Origin: Pseudobdellovibrionaceae bacterium
GTDB taxonomy: Bacteria; Bdellovibrionota; Bdellovibrionia; Bdellovibrionales; UBA1609
Assembly: GCA_947444305.1 (NCBI GenBank)
Contig: CANEZP010000010.1
Span: 1 to 64,000, forward strand
Direction of reading: 5' to 3'
DNA: 64,000 nt
Shown here: one piece after another, positions 54,373-63,900 of the stretch
How positions within the stretch are numbered: position 1 is the first letter of the stretch
Layout of the letters: each line of letters starts with the position of its first letter
Notes under the pieces: generated by a model
The model's input: the letters and a program-made list of their open reading frames with translations, nothing else
The model's database searches: none
Told to the model about the DNA's origin: nothing
Program-made: the position numbers and the translations under genes

Positions 54373-54391
54373 ACCCGCGCCGGCGCGGGTA
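54372..54391. repeat. 20-bp perfect palindrome TACCCGCGCCGGCGCGGGTA (copy 2)
   Basis: Identical to 53749-53768. Confidence 0.9.
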
Positions 54392-54412
54392 GATTCGATA
54401 ACGCCCGGGCGC

Positions 54413-55540
54413 TTACATCGGCTCGAGCAAAAATCCGAACGACTCGAGCGCCGCGACTTTATAGATCCCTTGTAAGCGTCGCTCGCCCTCCTCAATCCCG
54501 CAAACCACCAAGTGATCTACGCTCAACTGAATCAATTGCCGAATCGCCTGCACGTTCCACTGGGGTGCACCCAATTGAACCAACATCTCTAATCGCAAGA
54601 GCGCCTGCCGCGGTTCGGAAGCGTGCAGCGTGCCGAGCGATCCGCTGTGCCCCGTCGCCAGCGCGAGCAATAGATCTTTAGCCTCGGCGCCGCGAACCTC
54701 GCCCATCACGAGTCTTTGCGGCCGCATGCGCAAGCTTTGGCGTACAAGATCGGTGAGCGTCACTTCCGGTAAAGCGACGGATTGCGCGGGACGGGTCAAA
54801 AGTTTCGCGCTGGCGGAATTCGGGCGCATCAATTCGTCGGTGTCTTCGATGATCACCGCGCGCTCATTCTCTTCAAGCTCACGTAAGCACGCTCCGAGCA
54901 CCGTCGTCTTGCCGCAGCCGGTGGGGCCGATAAACAAAATATTTTTCTTTTGGCCGACGAGATCGCGCAACAATTTGACCCGCGCGGGCTGCGCCCAGCC
55001 GGCGGCTTCGAGCGACGGTAAGGTCCAAGGATTGGCGGGCAGCCGGCGCAAGTTCAAATGGTAATTACAATGGGTAAGCGGCGCGCAGCCCATGTGCAGA
55101 CGAAAATCACGCCAGCGTCCGTCGGTGAACGGTTGCGAGAGATCGATTCTGACCGAGGCCTCGGCGCATACTCGGTCGATAAAGTTTTTAAACGTGGTCT
55201 CGCTCAAGAAACGGTCGTCGTGCCGCCAAAATTTTCCGGCGCTTTCGATCCAAATGTCGTCGGGCCCGTTGATGATGATCTCTTGCAGTTGCGGCGTTTC
55301 TAGAACGGCGTTGAGCGGGCCTTCGCCGAAGAACTCGTCGGTTAATCGGCGGTGCATATCGGCCGGCGCTTGCGCGATCAGTTGGCGTAGAGTTTCGTCG
55401 GCGTTCGGGCGCGCAAAGTCGCGGCCGTCGAAGCTCCATACTTGTTGGAACTTCAGCAGAATACTTTCGGTTTGAGTGGTGAGATTATCGGCTTGCGTCG
55501 GCACGTTGCACCCATCCTTCCGGCATTTGTAAAGGCTCAT
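54413..55540 (-). CDS. tadA: Tad/Flp pilus assembly ATPase (CpaF/TadA-like)
   Basis: NILFIGPTGCGKTTVLGACL, IIEDTDEL, RLVMGEVRGAEAKDLLLALATGHSGSLGTLHA; start probably an internal GTG. Confidence 0.92.
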   Translation of the reverse strand: MSLYKCRKDGCNVPTQADNLTTQTESILLKFQQVWSFDGRDFARPNADETLRQLIAQAPADMHRRLTDEFFGEGPLNAVLETPQLQEIIINGPDDIWIESAGKFWRHDDRFLSETTFKNFIDRVCAEASVRIDLSQPFTDGRWRDFRLHMGCAPLTHCNYHLNLRRLPANPWTLPSLEAAGWAQPARVKLLRDLVGQKKNILFIGPTGCGKTTVLGACLRELEENERAVIIEDTDELMRPNSASAKLLTRPAQSVALPEVTLTDLVRQSLRMRPQRLVMGEVRGAEAKDLLLALATGHSGSLGTLHASEPRQALLRLEMLVQLGAPQWNVQAIRQLIQLSVDHLVVCGIEEGERRLQGIYKVAALESFGFLLEPM

Positions 55541-56792
55541 CGCCCTCGGGTGAGTGAATTTCCGGCGTGACGAAGACCACGAGTTCGGTTTGATGATTTA
55601 AAAATTTTTGACTCGAGAAAAGCCGGCCCAGCACGGGGATGCCGGTCAGAAAAGGTAAACCCTCTTTGGACTCGCCTAACTCTTGGCGAAGTAAACCGGA
55701 AAGCGCGATCGTCCTGCGGCCGGGAAGATCGAAGTGACTGCGCACGCGGTTTTTCTTTACGGCGGGAACGCCGTCGACGGCGTGGGCCATATCGAGCAGC
55801 GAGATTTCGGTTTCGACCTCGAGGCTGATCGCGCCTTGAAAATCGGCGCGGGGTTTCACGTTGAGGATGACCCCGTGTTGTTTCCAAATCACGCCCTGCG
55901 CATTTCGCGTCGCCATGCGGATCGGGAACTCACCGCCCGCGTGAAATTGCGCCGTGCTGCCGCTACGGCAGAGCAGGGTCGGTGAGGCTAGGATTTGCGC
56001 GTGACCTTGCGCTTCGAGCGCTCGCAGTGAGAGCAGCAAACCTTCGCTATCTTTGAACCGCGGGATCATCTGCGCTTTGTACTCGCCGGGCCACTGTATG
56101 CCGATTTCTTGGGAAAAACTTTTTGAGACCTCAGCTAAGATTACGCGCGTGCGCACGAGCGGTGCGATCGCCAGATCCGCGCCGGAGACGTCGACCGAAA
56201 TACCGAAGGGTTTGTAAACCCGTTCGACGGCCGTGCGCAAACTCTGCGCGCCTTTGGGAATATGCACGCGAAATTCACCGTTCCCGGCCGAGAAGCGCAC
56301 GATCGGAAAACCGTTCTTCAAAGCGAGCGCACGCAGGTGCTCCATCGCTTCCTCGGCGACGTCGGGAAGCGGGTGCGCGCGGAATAAAAATTCTCCCCCG
56401 TTTCGCCTCGTGACCTCGGCTAAGAAAAGCCAGTCGGCAAAACGGAGGAGGGTACCGGAAACGACAAATTGTTTCTGGTCGGTGTAAAACTTCAAACCCA
56501 TCATGCGGCCGACGGCTTGGCGCATGGCCAACGCGAACTCTTTATCCAATGAGGAACTGACGCGAACGAGGTAGCTCGTGCCGTCGATCGCGAGCGACGT
56601 GGTGCCGGGTTTTAAACCGATCACTTTTACGCCGGCGCCGTTATCGATCGCGCGCAGAACGCCGCGCGCACCGACGCGAACCGTGGCCTCGCTGGAAGCC
56701 GGCAGCGTGCGGGTTTCGCCCACCTTGAGCCAAAGCTCGGAAGCCGGGGCGGGGAGCGGGATGAGTAAGAGGAAAGGAATGAACCATTTCAT
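55485..56792 (-). CDS. Type II/III secretion family secretin (CpaC/RcpA-like)
   Basis: Signal peptide, pilus/secretin N-domains, ILASPTLLCRSGSTAQFHAGGEFPI, LPFLTGIPVLGRLFSS. Confidence 0.9.
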   Translation of the reverse strand: MKWFIPFLLLIPLPAPASELWLKVGETRTLPASSEATVRVGARGVLRAIDNGAGVKVIGLKPGTTSLAIDGTSYLVRVSSSLDKEFALAMRQAVGRMMGLKFYTDQKQFVVSGTLLRFADWLFLAEVTRRNGGEFLFRAHPLPDVAEEAMEHLRALALKNGFPIVRFSAGNGEFRVHIPKGAQSLRTAVERVYKPFGISVDVSGADLAIAPLVRTRVILAEVSKSFSQEIGIQWPGEYKAQMIPRFKDSEGLLLSLRALEAQGHAQILASPTLLCRSGSTAQFHAGGEFPIRMATRNAQGVIWKQHGVILNVKPRADFQGAISLEVETEISLLDMAHAVDGVPAVKKNRVRSHFDLPGRRTIALSGLLRQELGESKEGLPFLTGIPVLGRLFSSQKFLNHQTELVVFVTPEIHSPEGDEPLQMPEGWVQRADASR

Positions 56793-57035
56793 GAGCGGAG
56801 ATCATTGCAAGAACGCGCACGGGTCGGCGTGAAGATAGAACGGAAGAGACGTCCGGCCTTACCGATTTCCGCCGGACGGCCTTAGACAACGGACAAGCGC
56901 CGGGAAGCCGTGGGAGAATCCGAAAAACTAACGCCTCGCTTAAATCCTGGAATTTAAAAGCTGCGTTATTTGCCTTAGGCGGTCTCGCGCAGAGCTTTCT
57001 CTCAACTTCAAATGAAATAAACAGAATCTAGTTAC

Positions 57036-58139
57036 TTAATCCGCGGGGAGCGAGAACGTCACTTCGAATTTGCCCTTGGGCGTTTGCACCTCGAGCTGCG
57101 AACCTAGGCGGCGCAAGACCGCTTGTACGACGCTCAAGCCCAGGCCCGTGCCCTTGGTGTGATTCATGATGTTCTCATCTAAAGAGAACGGCTTCAGAAT
57201 TTTGGAGATGAGATCGCTCTTCACCGATTTGCCCTCGTTCACCAAAGACACTTCGACCTTGTCGCCTTCACCCTCGCGGCTGGCAAACTCGATCGTTGAG
57301 TTTTCGTGACCGAACTTAATGGCGTTGTCGAGTAAGCGTGAAAGCACGGACTTCAACGCTTTGGAATCCGTACGCACATCGCTCGCGGCGACGTTCACCT
57401 CGAGGGTCATGCCTTTTTTATCGAGCGCTTCGGCGTAATCTTTAGAAAGATCGGCCACGAGCTTTTTCAGATTGATACCCGAGTTCTTGACCGGCATCTG
57501 GCCCGTCTCGGCGGAGACCAATTCGAGCGAATCGTTGATCAAAGCGTGCAGGCGGTCGGTGCTTTGTGAGATGCGGGACACGAACTTCGTTTGCTCTTCG
57601 TCGAGTTTTGATTCTTGCAGCAAACCTAAAAAACTCACCATCGTCGTTAGCGGCGTTTTCAATTCGTGATTAATAAGGATCATAAAGTTTGACTTGGCTT
57701 CGTCTAAAGTTTTGAGCTCGCGCAAAGCCAATTCTAGTTTCGCGTTTTTCTCTTTTAGCTCGGCCGACATCTCGTAGCGCTCGATCGCTTTGTCGACGGT
57801 GTTTGCCAAGTCGACCGGATCCCAAGGCTTGGTGACGTAACGGTAAACCTGGCCGGAGTTGATGGCCGAGATGACCGAATCAATGTCGGTAAAGCCGGTG
57901 AGCAGGATGCGGACGGTGTCGGGGTGCGTGTCCATGCTCTCGCTCAAGAACTCAACGCCGGTCATGCCGGGCATGCGTTGGTCGGTCACGATCAACGAGA
58001 CCGCGGGGTTCGCGTCTAAAAGTTTGAGCGCTTGTTTACCCGATGTGGCTTTGAGCACCGAATACTTTTTGCGGAACAGGCGCTCGAGGGCATCGACGTT
58101 GTCGGTTTCATCATCTACGACGAGGATCGTGTGTTTCAT
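57036..58139 (-). CDS. Hybrid response regulator-histidine kinase (REC-HisKA-HATPase)
   Basis: ILVVDDETDNVDAL...VTDQRMPGMTG; NHELKTPLTTMV; GTGLGLSVVQAVL. Confidence 0.92.
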   Translation of the reverse strand: MKHTILVVDDETDNVDALERLFRKKYSVLKATSGKQALKLLDANPAVSLIVTDQRMPGMTGVEFLSESMDTHPDTVRILLTGFTDIDSVISAINSGQVYRYVTKPWDPVDLANTVDKAIERYEMSAELKEKNAKLELALRELKTLDEAKSNFMILINHELKTPLTTMVSFLGLLQESKLDEEQTKFVSRISQSTDRLHALINDSLELVSAETGQMPVKNSGINLKKLVADLSKDYAEALDKKGMTLEVNVAASDVRTDSKALKSVLSRLLDNAIKFGHENSTIEFASREGEGDKVEVSLVNEGKSVKSDLISKILKPFSLDENIMNHTKGTGLGLSVVQAVLRRLGSQLEVQTPKGKFEVTFSLPAD

Positions 58140-58279
58140 AGGTTATATTAGTGTAGAGGCAGAGCGGGCGCCCGGCAACCTACCCGAACGTCTTGATTCC
58201 TAGCCTAGACGTCAAGTTTGCGTACGATTGTCTCGAAAAGTAAGATGACGGAGTCCGTTGACTTCGAGGAGCCCTAATT

Positions 58280-60130
58280 ATGCGAATGCTATTGTCGCTC
58301 ATTTTCATGTTTGCGTTGAACGCGCAGGCCTTTCAATTCGGCACCGGGATGTCACCCGGAATGCAGTGCCCGTATCCGTACGGACCGTCGAATTCGGCAT
58401 ATCAAGGTGACGACCAGATTCGCAACCTCGTGGGCGGCCTCGCCAATGCGGAACGCAAATTAGATCGCCAAGAACAAAAGCTTCGCGCGCTGACCGCCGA
58501 GATCAACGCCGCTAAATCAAAAATCAAACGCGTGATCAAATCGGCGAATGCCATGGCCGAAATCGAACGGCACTACAAATACAAAGCTAATCCCGACGAT
58601 TACTCGCCCGCATGCGGGCGCCGCGAACGTAGCGAGCGCACGGCTTCGGCCGGCGGGCAGGGTGCGAACGTCGTGCATCGTCCTTCGCGTGGTGCTCCCA
58701 CGGGCGGCGAGGAAGATCCCGGTCGGTACGCGGTACCGAGCGATTTTTGCCAAGGCGGCGTGAACGATTGGCAGCACGTCGTGGCCGAAGACGGAATGGT
58801 CTTGGATTCTATTTGTGATTACGAAGTTCCATTATCGCGCAACCGTCCCGACGAAGGCCGCAGCGCCGATTGCCGCGACGGTTTGGCCGACTTCTACGGG
58901 AAACAGGCGAAGCGCGAAGCGCTCGAAGCCGAAGTGCGTTCGCTCAAAGATAAAGTCAGCCATTACAACGAAGACAAAGAACGTATCTCGGATCAAATTG
59001 CCGAGGGTACGTACTGTCCGTATTGCAACAGCCAACGTCGCGGCCAAAACACGATGGGCACCGGAAATTTCGCGATGATGGGCGTGGCGATTCTCGGCGC
59101 GCTCTTCAACCGTCAGCCCCAGCGTCCGCAACCGCAGTTGATCGCGGTACCGCGCCGTGGACCGCCGAACGCGATCCCGTACGGCGGATTTCGTGGTGGT
59201 CCGCCGCAAGCCCTTCCGTTTCCCGGACCTTCCGCTTATCCCGGTCGCCCGTACGCGGCGCCGATTCCCGGATACATGGGTGTTCAACCGGGCGCCGGTC
59301 CCGGACAAGGTTTTTACGGCGGCGCGCCCGGCGGGATCGGACAAGGTTCGTTCGGTTGCCAGGGTACGAGTCCTTACAGTTTCGGCAATCCGCTCGCTCC
59401 GCAATTTCAGCCGTTTCCGAATTCGCAAGGAAACGCCTTCGCGAACCCTTACGCCAGCGATCCGTTCGCGGCGTACGGAAATCAAAACGGACAACATCCG
59501 CTTTTGAATGCGGGATACGGACCGGGCATCGCGCCTTTCTTAGGCAACGGCGTTCCGGGTTACGGACAAAATCCTAATGATCCGTTCAATCAGTACGGAC
59601 AAAATTACGGCGCGCCCGGAGCTTTGCCGTTTCCCGGACAGGGTTTCGGACAAAATCCCCTCGCGCCTTACGGCAATGCCTACGGCGGTCCCCCCGGAGC
59701 TCTGCCCTATCCGCAAAACTGGTATCCGAATAACGGCTACGGCAACAACGGTTACGGCTTGAACGGCGCGCCTTACAGTCTTCCGTACACGGGCGGCTAC
59801 GGCGGAGGCAATTTCGGACTCGGCGGTCCGGGCGTTCTGCCTTACATCGGTCCGAACAGTGCGCCTTACGCGAGCAACATGCCCGTCTTAGGCGGAGGAT
59901 ATAATCCTTCTTACGGCGCACCCTACATGCTGAACCCGGTGCAGAACTACGGCTACCAAATGAATCAGCTGCGCCAAGGTGTCTCGCAAATCGGTGGCGG
60001 TCTTTACGGCGGCGCCGCGGCTCCCGCGGTCATGCCGTACATCGGCAGCCCGACGCCTCCGCCACCGCCTAACATTCCGACGCGCACTCCGACCAACGGA
60101 ACGGCGCCCGGCATCGTACCCGCACGTTAG
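58280..60130 (+). CDS. Hypothetical secreted protein with Gly/Pro/Tyr/Asn-rich C-terminal half
   Basis: Signal peptide, coiled coil, then low-complexity GGPPGALPYPQNWYPNNGYGNNGYGLNG-type sequence. Confidence 0.78.
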   Translation: MRMLLSLIFMFALNAQAFQFGTGMSPGMQCPYPYGPSNSAYQGDDQIRNLVGGLANAERKLDRQEQKLRALTAEINAAKSKIKRVIKSANAMAEIERHYKYKANPDDYSPACGRRERSERTASAGGQGANVVHRPSRGAPTGGEEDPGRYAVPSDFCQGGVNDWQHVVAEDGMVLDSICDYEVPLSRNRPDEGRSADCRDGLADFYGKQAKREALEAEVRSLKDKVSHYNEDKERISDQIAEGTYCPYCNSQRRGQNTMGTGNFAMMGVAILGALFNRQPQRPQPQLIAVPRRGPPNAIPYGGFRGGPPQALPFPGPSAYPGRPYAAPIPGYMGVQPGAGPGQGFYGGAPGGIGQGSFGCQGTSPYSFGNPLAPQFQPFPNSQGNAFANPYASDPFAAYGNQNGQHPLLNAGYGPGIAPFLGNGVPGYGQNPNDPFNQYGQNYGAPGALPFPGQGFGQNPLAPYGNAYGGPPGALPYPQNWYPNNGYGNNGYGLNGAPYSLPYTGGYGGGNFGLGGPGVLPYIGPNSAPYASNMPVLGGGYNPSYGAPYMLNPVQNYGYQMNQLRQGVSQIGGGLYGGAAAPAVMPYIGSPTPPPPPNIPTRTPTNGTAPGIVPAR

Positions 60131-60165
60131 TTCCAATAACCGGAGAAGCTTGGTAGCTTCTTCGG

Positions 60166-61470
60166 ATGCGAATCGACTCCTGCTTTGACAGTCATGTGCA
60201 TTGGGCCGCGACCGGTGAATTCGTTCAGCGCTTGCAGCTCAATTCTCTTTCCTCCCCCGAAAAAATTCTGGAGCTCAAACCTTCTTCGCAACATTACCGC
60301 GGCGAGTGGTTGATCGGCTTCGGCTGGGACGACACCTTATGGGAAAATAAACCTACGCGCGCAGTTTTAGATCGGTGGTTTCCGGATACACCCGTGGCGC
60401 TGTCCCGCTGCGACGGGCACGTGCTTTGGTGCAACAGTGAAGCTTTGAAACGCGCGGGTCTCCTGGGCGGCGTTTCGCTCAAAGAACCGAACGGTGGGCG
60501 GGTCGAACGCGATGACCAAGGCGCGCCCACGGGATTGTTGGTCGACCAGGCGCGCGAACTCGTCGATAACCTGATTCCGCAACCCACCGCTTCGGAAACG
60601 CGCCGGCACTTACTCGAAGGCGTGAAGCGCTTTAACAAGGCCGGGTACACGCACATTCGCGACATGACTTGCGACGAGCACAAATGGAACGAGGCCGTGA
60701 AGATCGACGGCACGGGACTTCTCACGCTCGCGGTTGAAGAATACTTTTGGCTGAAGGAACCCGGCGCGCTCGACAGCGTACTCACTTTGCTTAACCGGGC
60801 AAAGAACGAAGCCCCCGAAAATTTGCGCGTGATGGGCGTCAAAATATTTTTGGACGGGGCCCTGGGCAGCGAGGGCGCGTGGCTTTCAAAATGCTACTGC
60901 GGCAAATCGCATTCGGGTCTACGTCTTTGGGAAGACTCAGCCCTTCGCGAAACATTAATCAAAACGTGGGAAAAAGGTTTTCAGGTGGCGTGCCACGCGA
61001 TCGGCGACGAAGCGGCCGACCGAATTGTCAGCCTCGCGGCCGGCCTCAACCAAGAGGGGATTAAAGGCACCTTACACATCGAGCACGGCGAACTCATTCG
61101 CGGTGAAACGATCAATAAGATGCGCGGACTTCCGTTCGAGGTTCACATGCAGCCTTCACACTGGCTAGGTGATCAGGTGTGGCTTAAAGAAAAAATCGGC
61201 GACCTCATCAACCACGCCTTTCCTTGGCGAAAATTGCAAGAAGCCGAAGTGCCGTTTGACTTCGGCAGTGACGCTCCGATCGAGCCCGCAAATATTGCGC
61301 GGATTTTCCAGGCGTTGAGACAATCGGCGGAGGCGGGAATCCCGCGTTTGCTCGGTTCGCCGGCGACGTACATGGGTCACCGTGATCTGTCGTGGACCCC
61401 GAACACTTTCACGCTGCTCGAGGACGAATCACCCGCGCAGGTCGTGTTCAAAGGCGAACATCTACTTTAG
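60166..61470 (+). CDS. Amidohydrolase family protein (YtcJ-like)
   Basis: FDSHVHW, VMGVKIFLDGALGSEGAWL, VACHAIGDEAADRIV, FDFGSDAPIEPANI. Confidence 0.88.
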   Translation: MRIDSCFDSHVHWAATGEFVQRLQLNSLSSPEKILELKPSSQHYRGEWLIGFGWDDTLWENKPTRAVLDRWFPDTPVALSRCDGHVLWCNSEALKRAGLLGGVSLKEPNGGRVERDDQGAPTGLLVDQARELVDNLIPQPTASETRRHLLEGVKRFNKAGYTHIRDMTCDEHKWNEAVKIDGTGLLTLAVEEYFWLKEPGALDSVLTLLNRAKNEAPENLRVMGVKIFLDGALGSEGAWLSKCYCGKSHSGLRLWEDSALRETLIKTWEKGFQVACHAIGDEAADRIVSLAAGLNQEGIKGTLHIEHGELIRGETINKMRGLPFEVHMQPSHWLGDQVWLKEKIGDLINHAFPWRKLQEAEVPFDFGSDAPIEPANIARIFQALRQSAEAGIPRLLGSPATYMGHRDLSWTPNTFTLLEDESPAQVVFKGEHLL

Positions 61471-62538
61471 TCACTCGTGGCCGTACGTGGTGGTCGGCTC
61501 GCGCTGATCTTTCGGTTTCTTTTGGCCGTTCACGATGATCGCGACAATAACGCCCGCGGCGACGCCTCCCCAAAGCCATTTCGATTTGTAGAACGCGGGC
61601 GCGCTCTCTTTAATTTCCATGCGTGGAAGTTCATCGCTTCGGCCGGGTGGATTTTGCGTGGCCGAATTGATTTGGCTGACCGGATTTAAGTTCACGATTT
61701 TAGCCGGCAAGGCCTCGCAAGTTAAACCCCAGAAGACCCGCGACTCTTTCAGCGCGGCCCCGGCGGGGGAGTACTGCGACTTCGTGCAGTCGCCCGTAAC
61801 CCAAGCCGATTTTTTCGGGCGGATGGATTTGAGTTCCGAAGGCGCGGCGGTCGCGACCACGGTTTGCCAAACCTCCGAAAGATAAGTGATCCGCAGCGAG
61901 GGCACGTGAAGCGGGAAGCCCGGGCAAGATTGGCGCGTGCATGGTACGCCGTTGACCAGCACCGTCGACCAGCCGTCGGCGAAGATAAAATCGGGAACTT
62001 GCACGCGGGGAACATCGCGGCGCAAACGTGAGAGCGCCTTCAATAGCGGCGGCGGAAACAACCCGCTTTCGGCCGAGACGTCGGCGCCGGTGGCGACGGC
62101 TTGTAATAAAAATTGATCTTGTTTATCGGCTTCGAGTTGCATCTGCGCCAGCCGTAAGAACGAATGCAGAAAAATTTGGCGGTCGGCCCGGGCCCAATCC
62201 TCGGCCGTAAACATGACGACAACTTCTTGGAAGCGGAGCTGCGCTTGCTCCTTAGAGTTTTCTAGAAATGATTTTTGTGCCGCCGCGAAGGCGGAGAGCA
62301 AGGCTTCGCGCTGTGCCGCCGCCGGCCTTTGCCGCAGCAAAAACTGGGAAGGCGCGAGCAGATCGGGATCGGCTTTGAGCGCCGCCCGGTATTCAAGCGC
62401 GGGCGTGTCGGGACCCTGGATGAGTACGGTGGCCAAGGCCATTTGGGGGTTGATCGAAAAAGAGGCCGGGCCTAAAGCCAACATACCCAACATTTTGCGT
62501 ACCGATAAACCGACGGGCCAACAAGGTAAACGCCGCAT
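61471..62538 (-). CDS. Hypothetical protein, probable Tad-cluster component
   Basis: 355-aa ORF abutting the CpaB-like gene; C-terminal TM. Confidence 0.62.
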   Translation of the reverse strand: MRRLPCWPVGLSVRKMLGMLALGPASFSINPQMALATVLIQGPDTPALEYRAALKADPDLLAPSQFLLRQRPAAAQREALLSAFAAAQKSFLENSKEQAQLRFQEVVVMFTAEDWARADRQIFLHSFLRLAQMQLEADKQDQFLLQAVATGADVSAESGLFPPPLLKALSRLRRDVPRVQVPDFIFADGWSTVLVNGVPCTRQSCPGFPLHVPSLRITYLSEVWQTVVATAAPSELKSIRPKKSAWVTGDCTKSQYSPAGAALKESRVFWGLTCEALPAKIVNLNPVSQINSATQNPPGRSDELPRMEIKESAPAFYKSKWLWGGVAAGVIVAIIVNGQKKPKDQREPTTTYGHE

Positions 62539-62540
62539 TT

Positions 62541-63038
62541 CTAACTTCCTCCGTAAACGATTTTTTTGCGCTTCAGATTCGGGTTCTTTACAAACTCCGT
62601 TCCAACTTGATCGGGGCGCTTGACGATCACGGTAAATAAACCTCCGGACTTGAGTACGCGGGGCACTTCGTCCTCGGCGATCAAGATGGCGAAATGAGTG
62701 GGATTTTGCGGCGCCCGCAGGATCCGTACGTTTCGCGCGACCAAGCGCTGGCCCGGGCCGTTGTCCGCTCCCGCTTGAAAAAGATCAACCAAGCCGAAGC
62801 GTCCGAGAATGGAGTCCAGCGCTTCGTAATTCTGCACCTCGATCGGGACCAGAACGAAACCTTTCGGGATCAAGGTATCGACGTCCCGCGGCTGGTGCCG
62901 CGTCGCCGGCGGGGGCGGCGGGGTGGAGTTAACGGCGTAGGCGAGCAGCGGGAACAACGCCAGCACGCCCGCGTAGAGCATCACTTTTTTCTCCCAATCA
63001 AGGGTGGCGAGCCAGGCCTTCGCTCGAGCGAGAATCAT
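62541..63038 (-). CDS. CpaB/RcpC-like pilus assembly protein
   Basis: N-terminal TM then SAF-like DVDTLIPKGFVLVPIEVQNYEAL...VARNVRILRAP...SGGLFTVIV. Confidence 0.6.
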   Translation of the reverse strand: MILARAKAWLATLDWEKKVMLYAGVLALFPLLAYAVNSTPPPPPATRHQPRDVDTLIPKGFVLVPIEVQNYEALDSILGRFGLVDLFQAGADNGPGQRLVARNVRILRAPQNPTHFAILIAEDEVPRVLKSGGLFTVIVKRPDQVGTEFVKNPNLKRKKIVYGGS

Positions 63039-63184
63039 CGTGCCTCCTCGGACAGAACGGCGTTGCGGAAGAACCCTTTCGTTTGCGCCGCGAACTGCTG
63101 GACCAGAAGTACGAACGAGGTGAGCACGATCAAAACCATGACCACCTCGACGGTGCATTGGCCGCGACGATTTGAACTTTCCAT
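63035..63184 (-). CDS. 49-aa Flp/TadE-like pilin-type small protein (not in the supplied ORF track)
   Basis: MESSNRRGQCTVEVVMVLIVLTSFVLLVQQFAAQTKGFFRNAVLSEEAR*; G|QCTVE prepilin-like site; ATGA overlap with the CpaB-like gene. Confidence 0.65.
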   Translation of the reverse strand: MESSNRRGQCTVEVVMVLIVLTSFVLLVQQFAAQTKGFFRNAVLSEEAR

Positions 63185-63900
63185 TGTTTCTGTTTACCTT
63201 TGAGGGTGACCGAACATTCGGTGGTTTGTTTTAAAGCGATATCCTTATTTAGGGTGTTGACGCCGGCGAACGGTGGCCGGAGGTCGGATTGAAAGCGAAA
63301 TCGATGCTGCTGCAGCAATTGGAAGAACGGCAGCGTTTCGTAATCGGGAGTCAGTGAAGCCGGAGGCCGGGCCTCGACCGCGAGCGCCCGCCAGTAGTAA
63401 CGGCGCGAATCCAGCGAGGCGACACGTAGTGTTCGCAATCGCTCACGTAAACGCCGGTGACCGAAATGCCTTTGGCGGTCGGCTTGCGCCAGCAACGCCT
63501 GTTGCTGCGTACGAAGTGCGATTTGCTGAAGCACGACCGCCGCCCAATAAGCCTTCGCCGCGGCTAACGCGTAAGGGTTGCCGGAAGCGAGCGCCACTTT
63601 GACCGCCCGGTCCGCGGCCGCGCGCTGAGTACGCAAGATTTTGGCGCGGGGATTCAAACGCAAAAGCTGATCAAGCGTGCCGGCCAGTTCCTGCTGGAGT
63701 TGCGAGGCTTGCTGCACGCAATGGGATTGCGCCAGCGACTTGCGCTTCAGAATATAAAACGAACAGCAGAGCGCGATGAACAACGCCGCCGCAAACGGCG
63801 CGAGGCAGAGTAAACTCACCAATGCAAAGCCCTGCTCCGAACCAAGTGGCGTGCATCCAGACGCTTGCGAACCTGTAGTTGATATTTGTTTATCTTCCAT
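63130..63900 (-). CDS. Pseudopilin/TadG-like membrane protein
   Basis: SEQGFALVSLLCLAPFAAALFIALCCSFYIL N-terminal hydrophobic segment; cluster context. Confidence 0.6.
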   Translation of the reverse strand: MEDKQISTTGSQASGCTPLGSEQGFALVSLLCLAPFAAALFIALCCSFYILKRKSLAQSHCVQQASQLQQELAGTLDQLLRLNPRAKILRTQRAAADRAVKVALASGNPYALAAAKAYWAAVVLQQIALRTQQQALLAQADRQRHFGHRRLRERLRTLRVASLDSRRYYWRALAVEARPPASLTPDYETLPFFQLLQQHRFRFQSDLRPPFAGVNTLNKDIALKQTTECSVTLKGKQKQWKVQIVAANAPSRWSWF

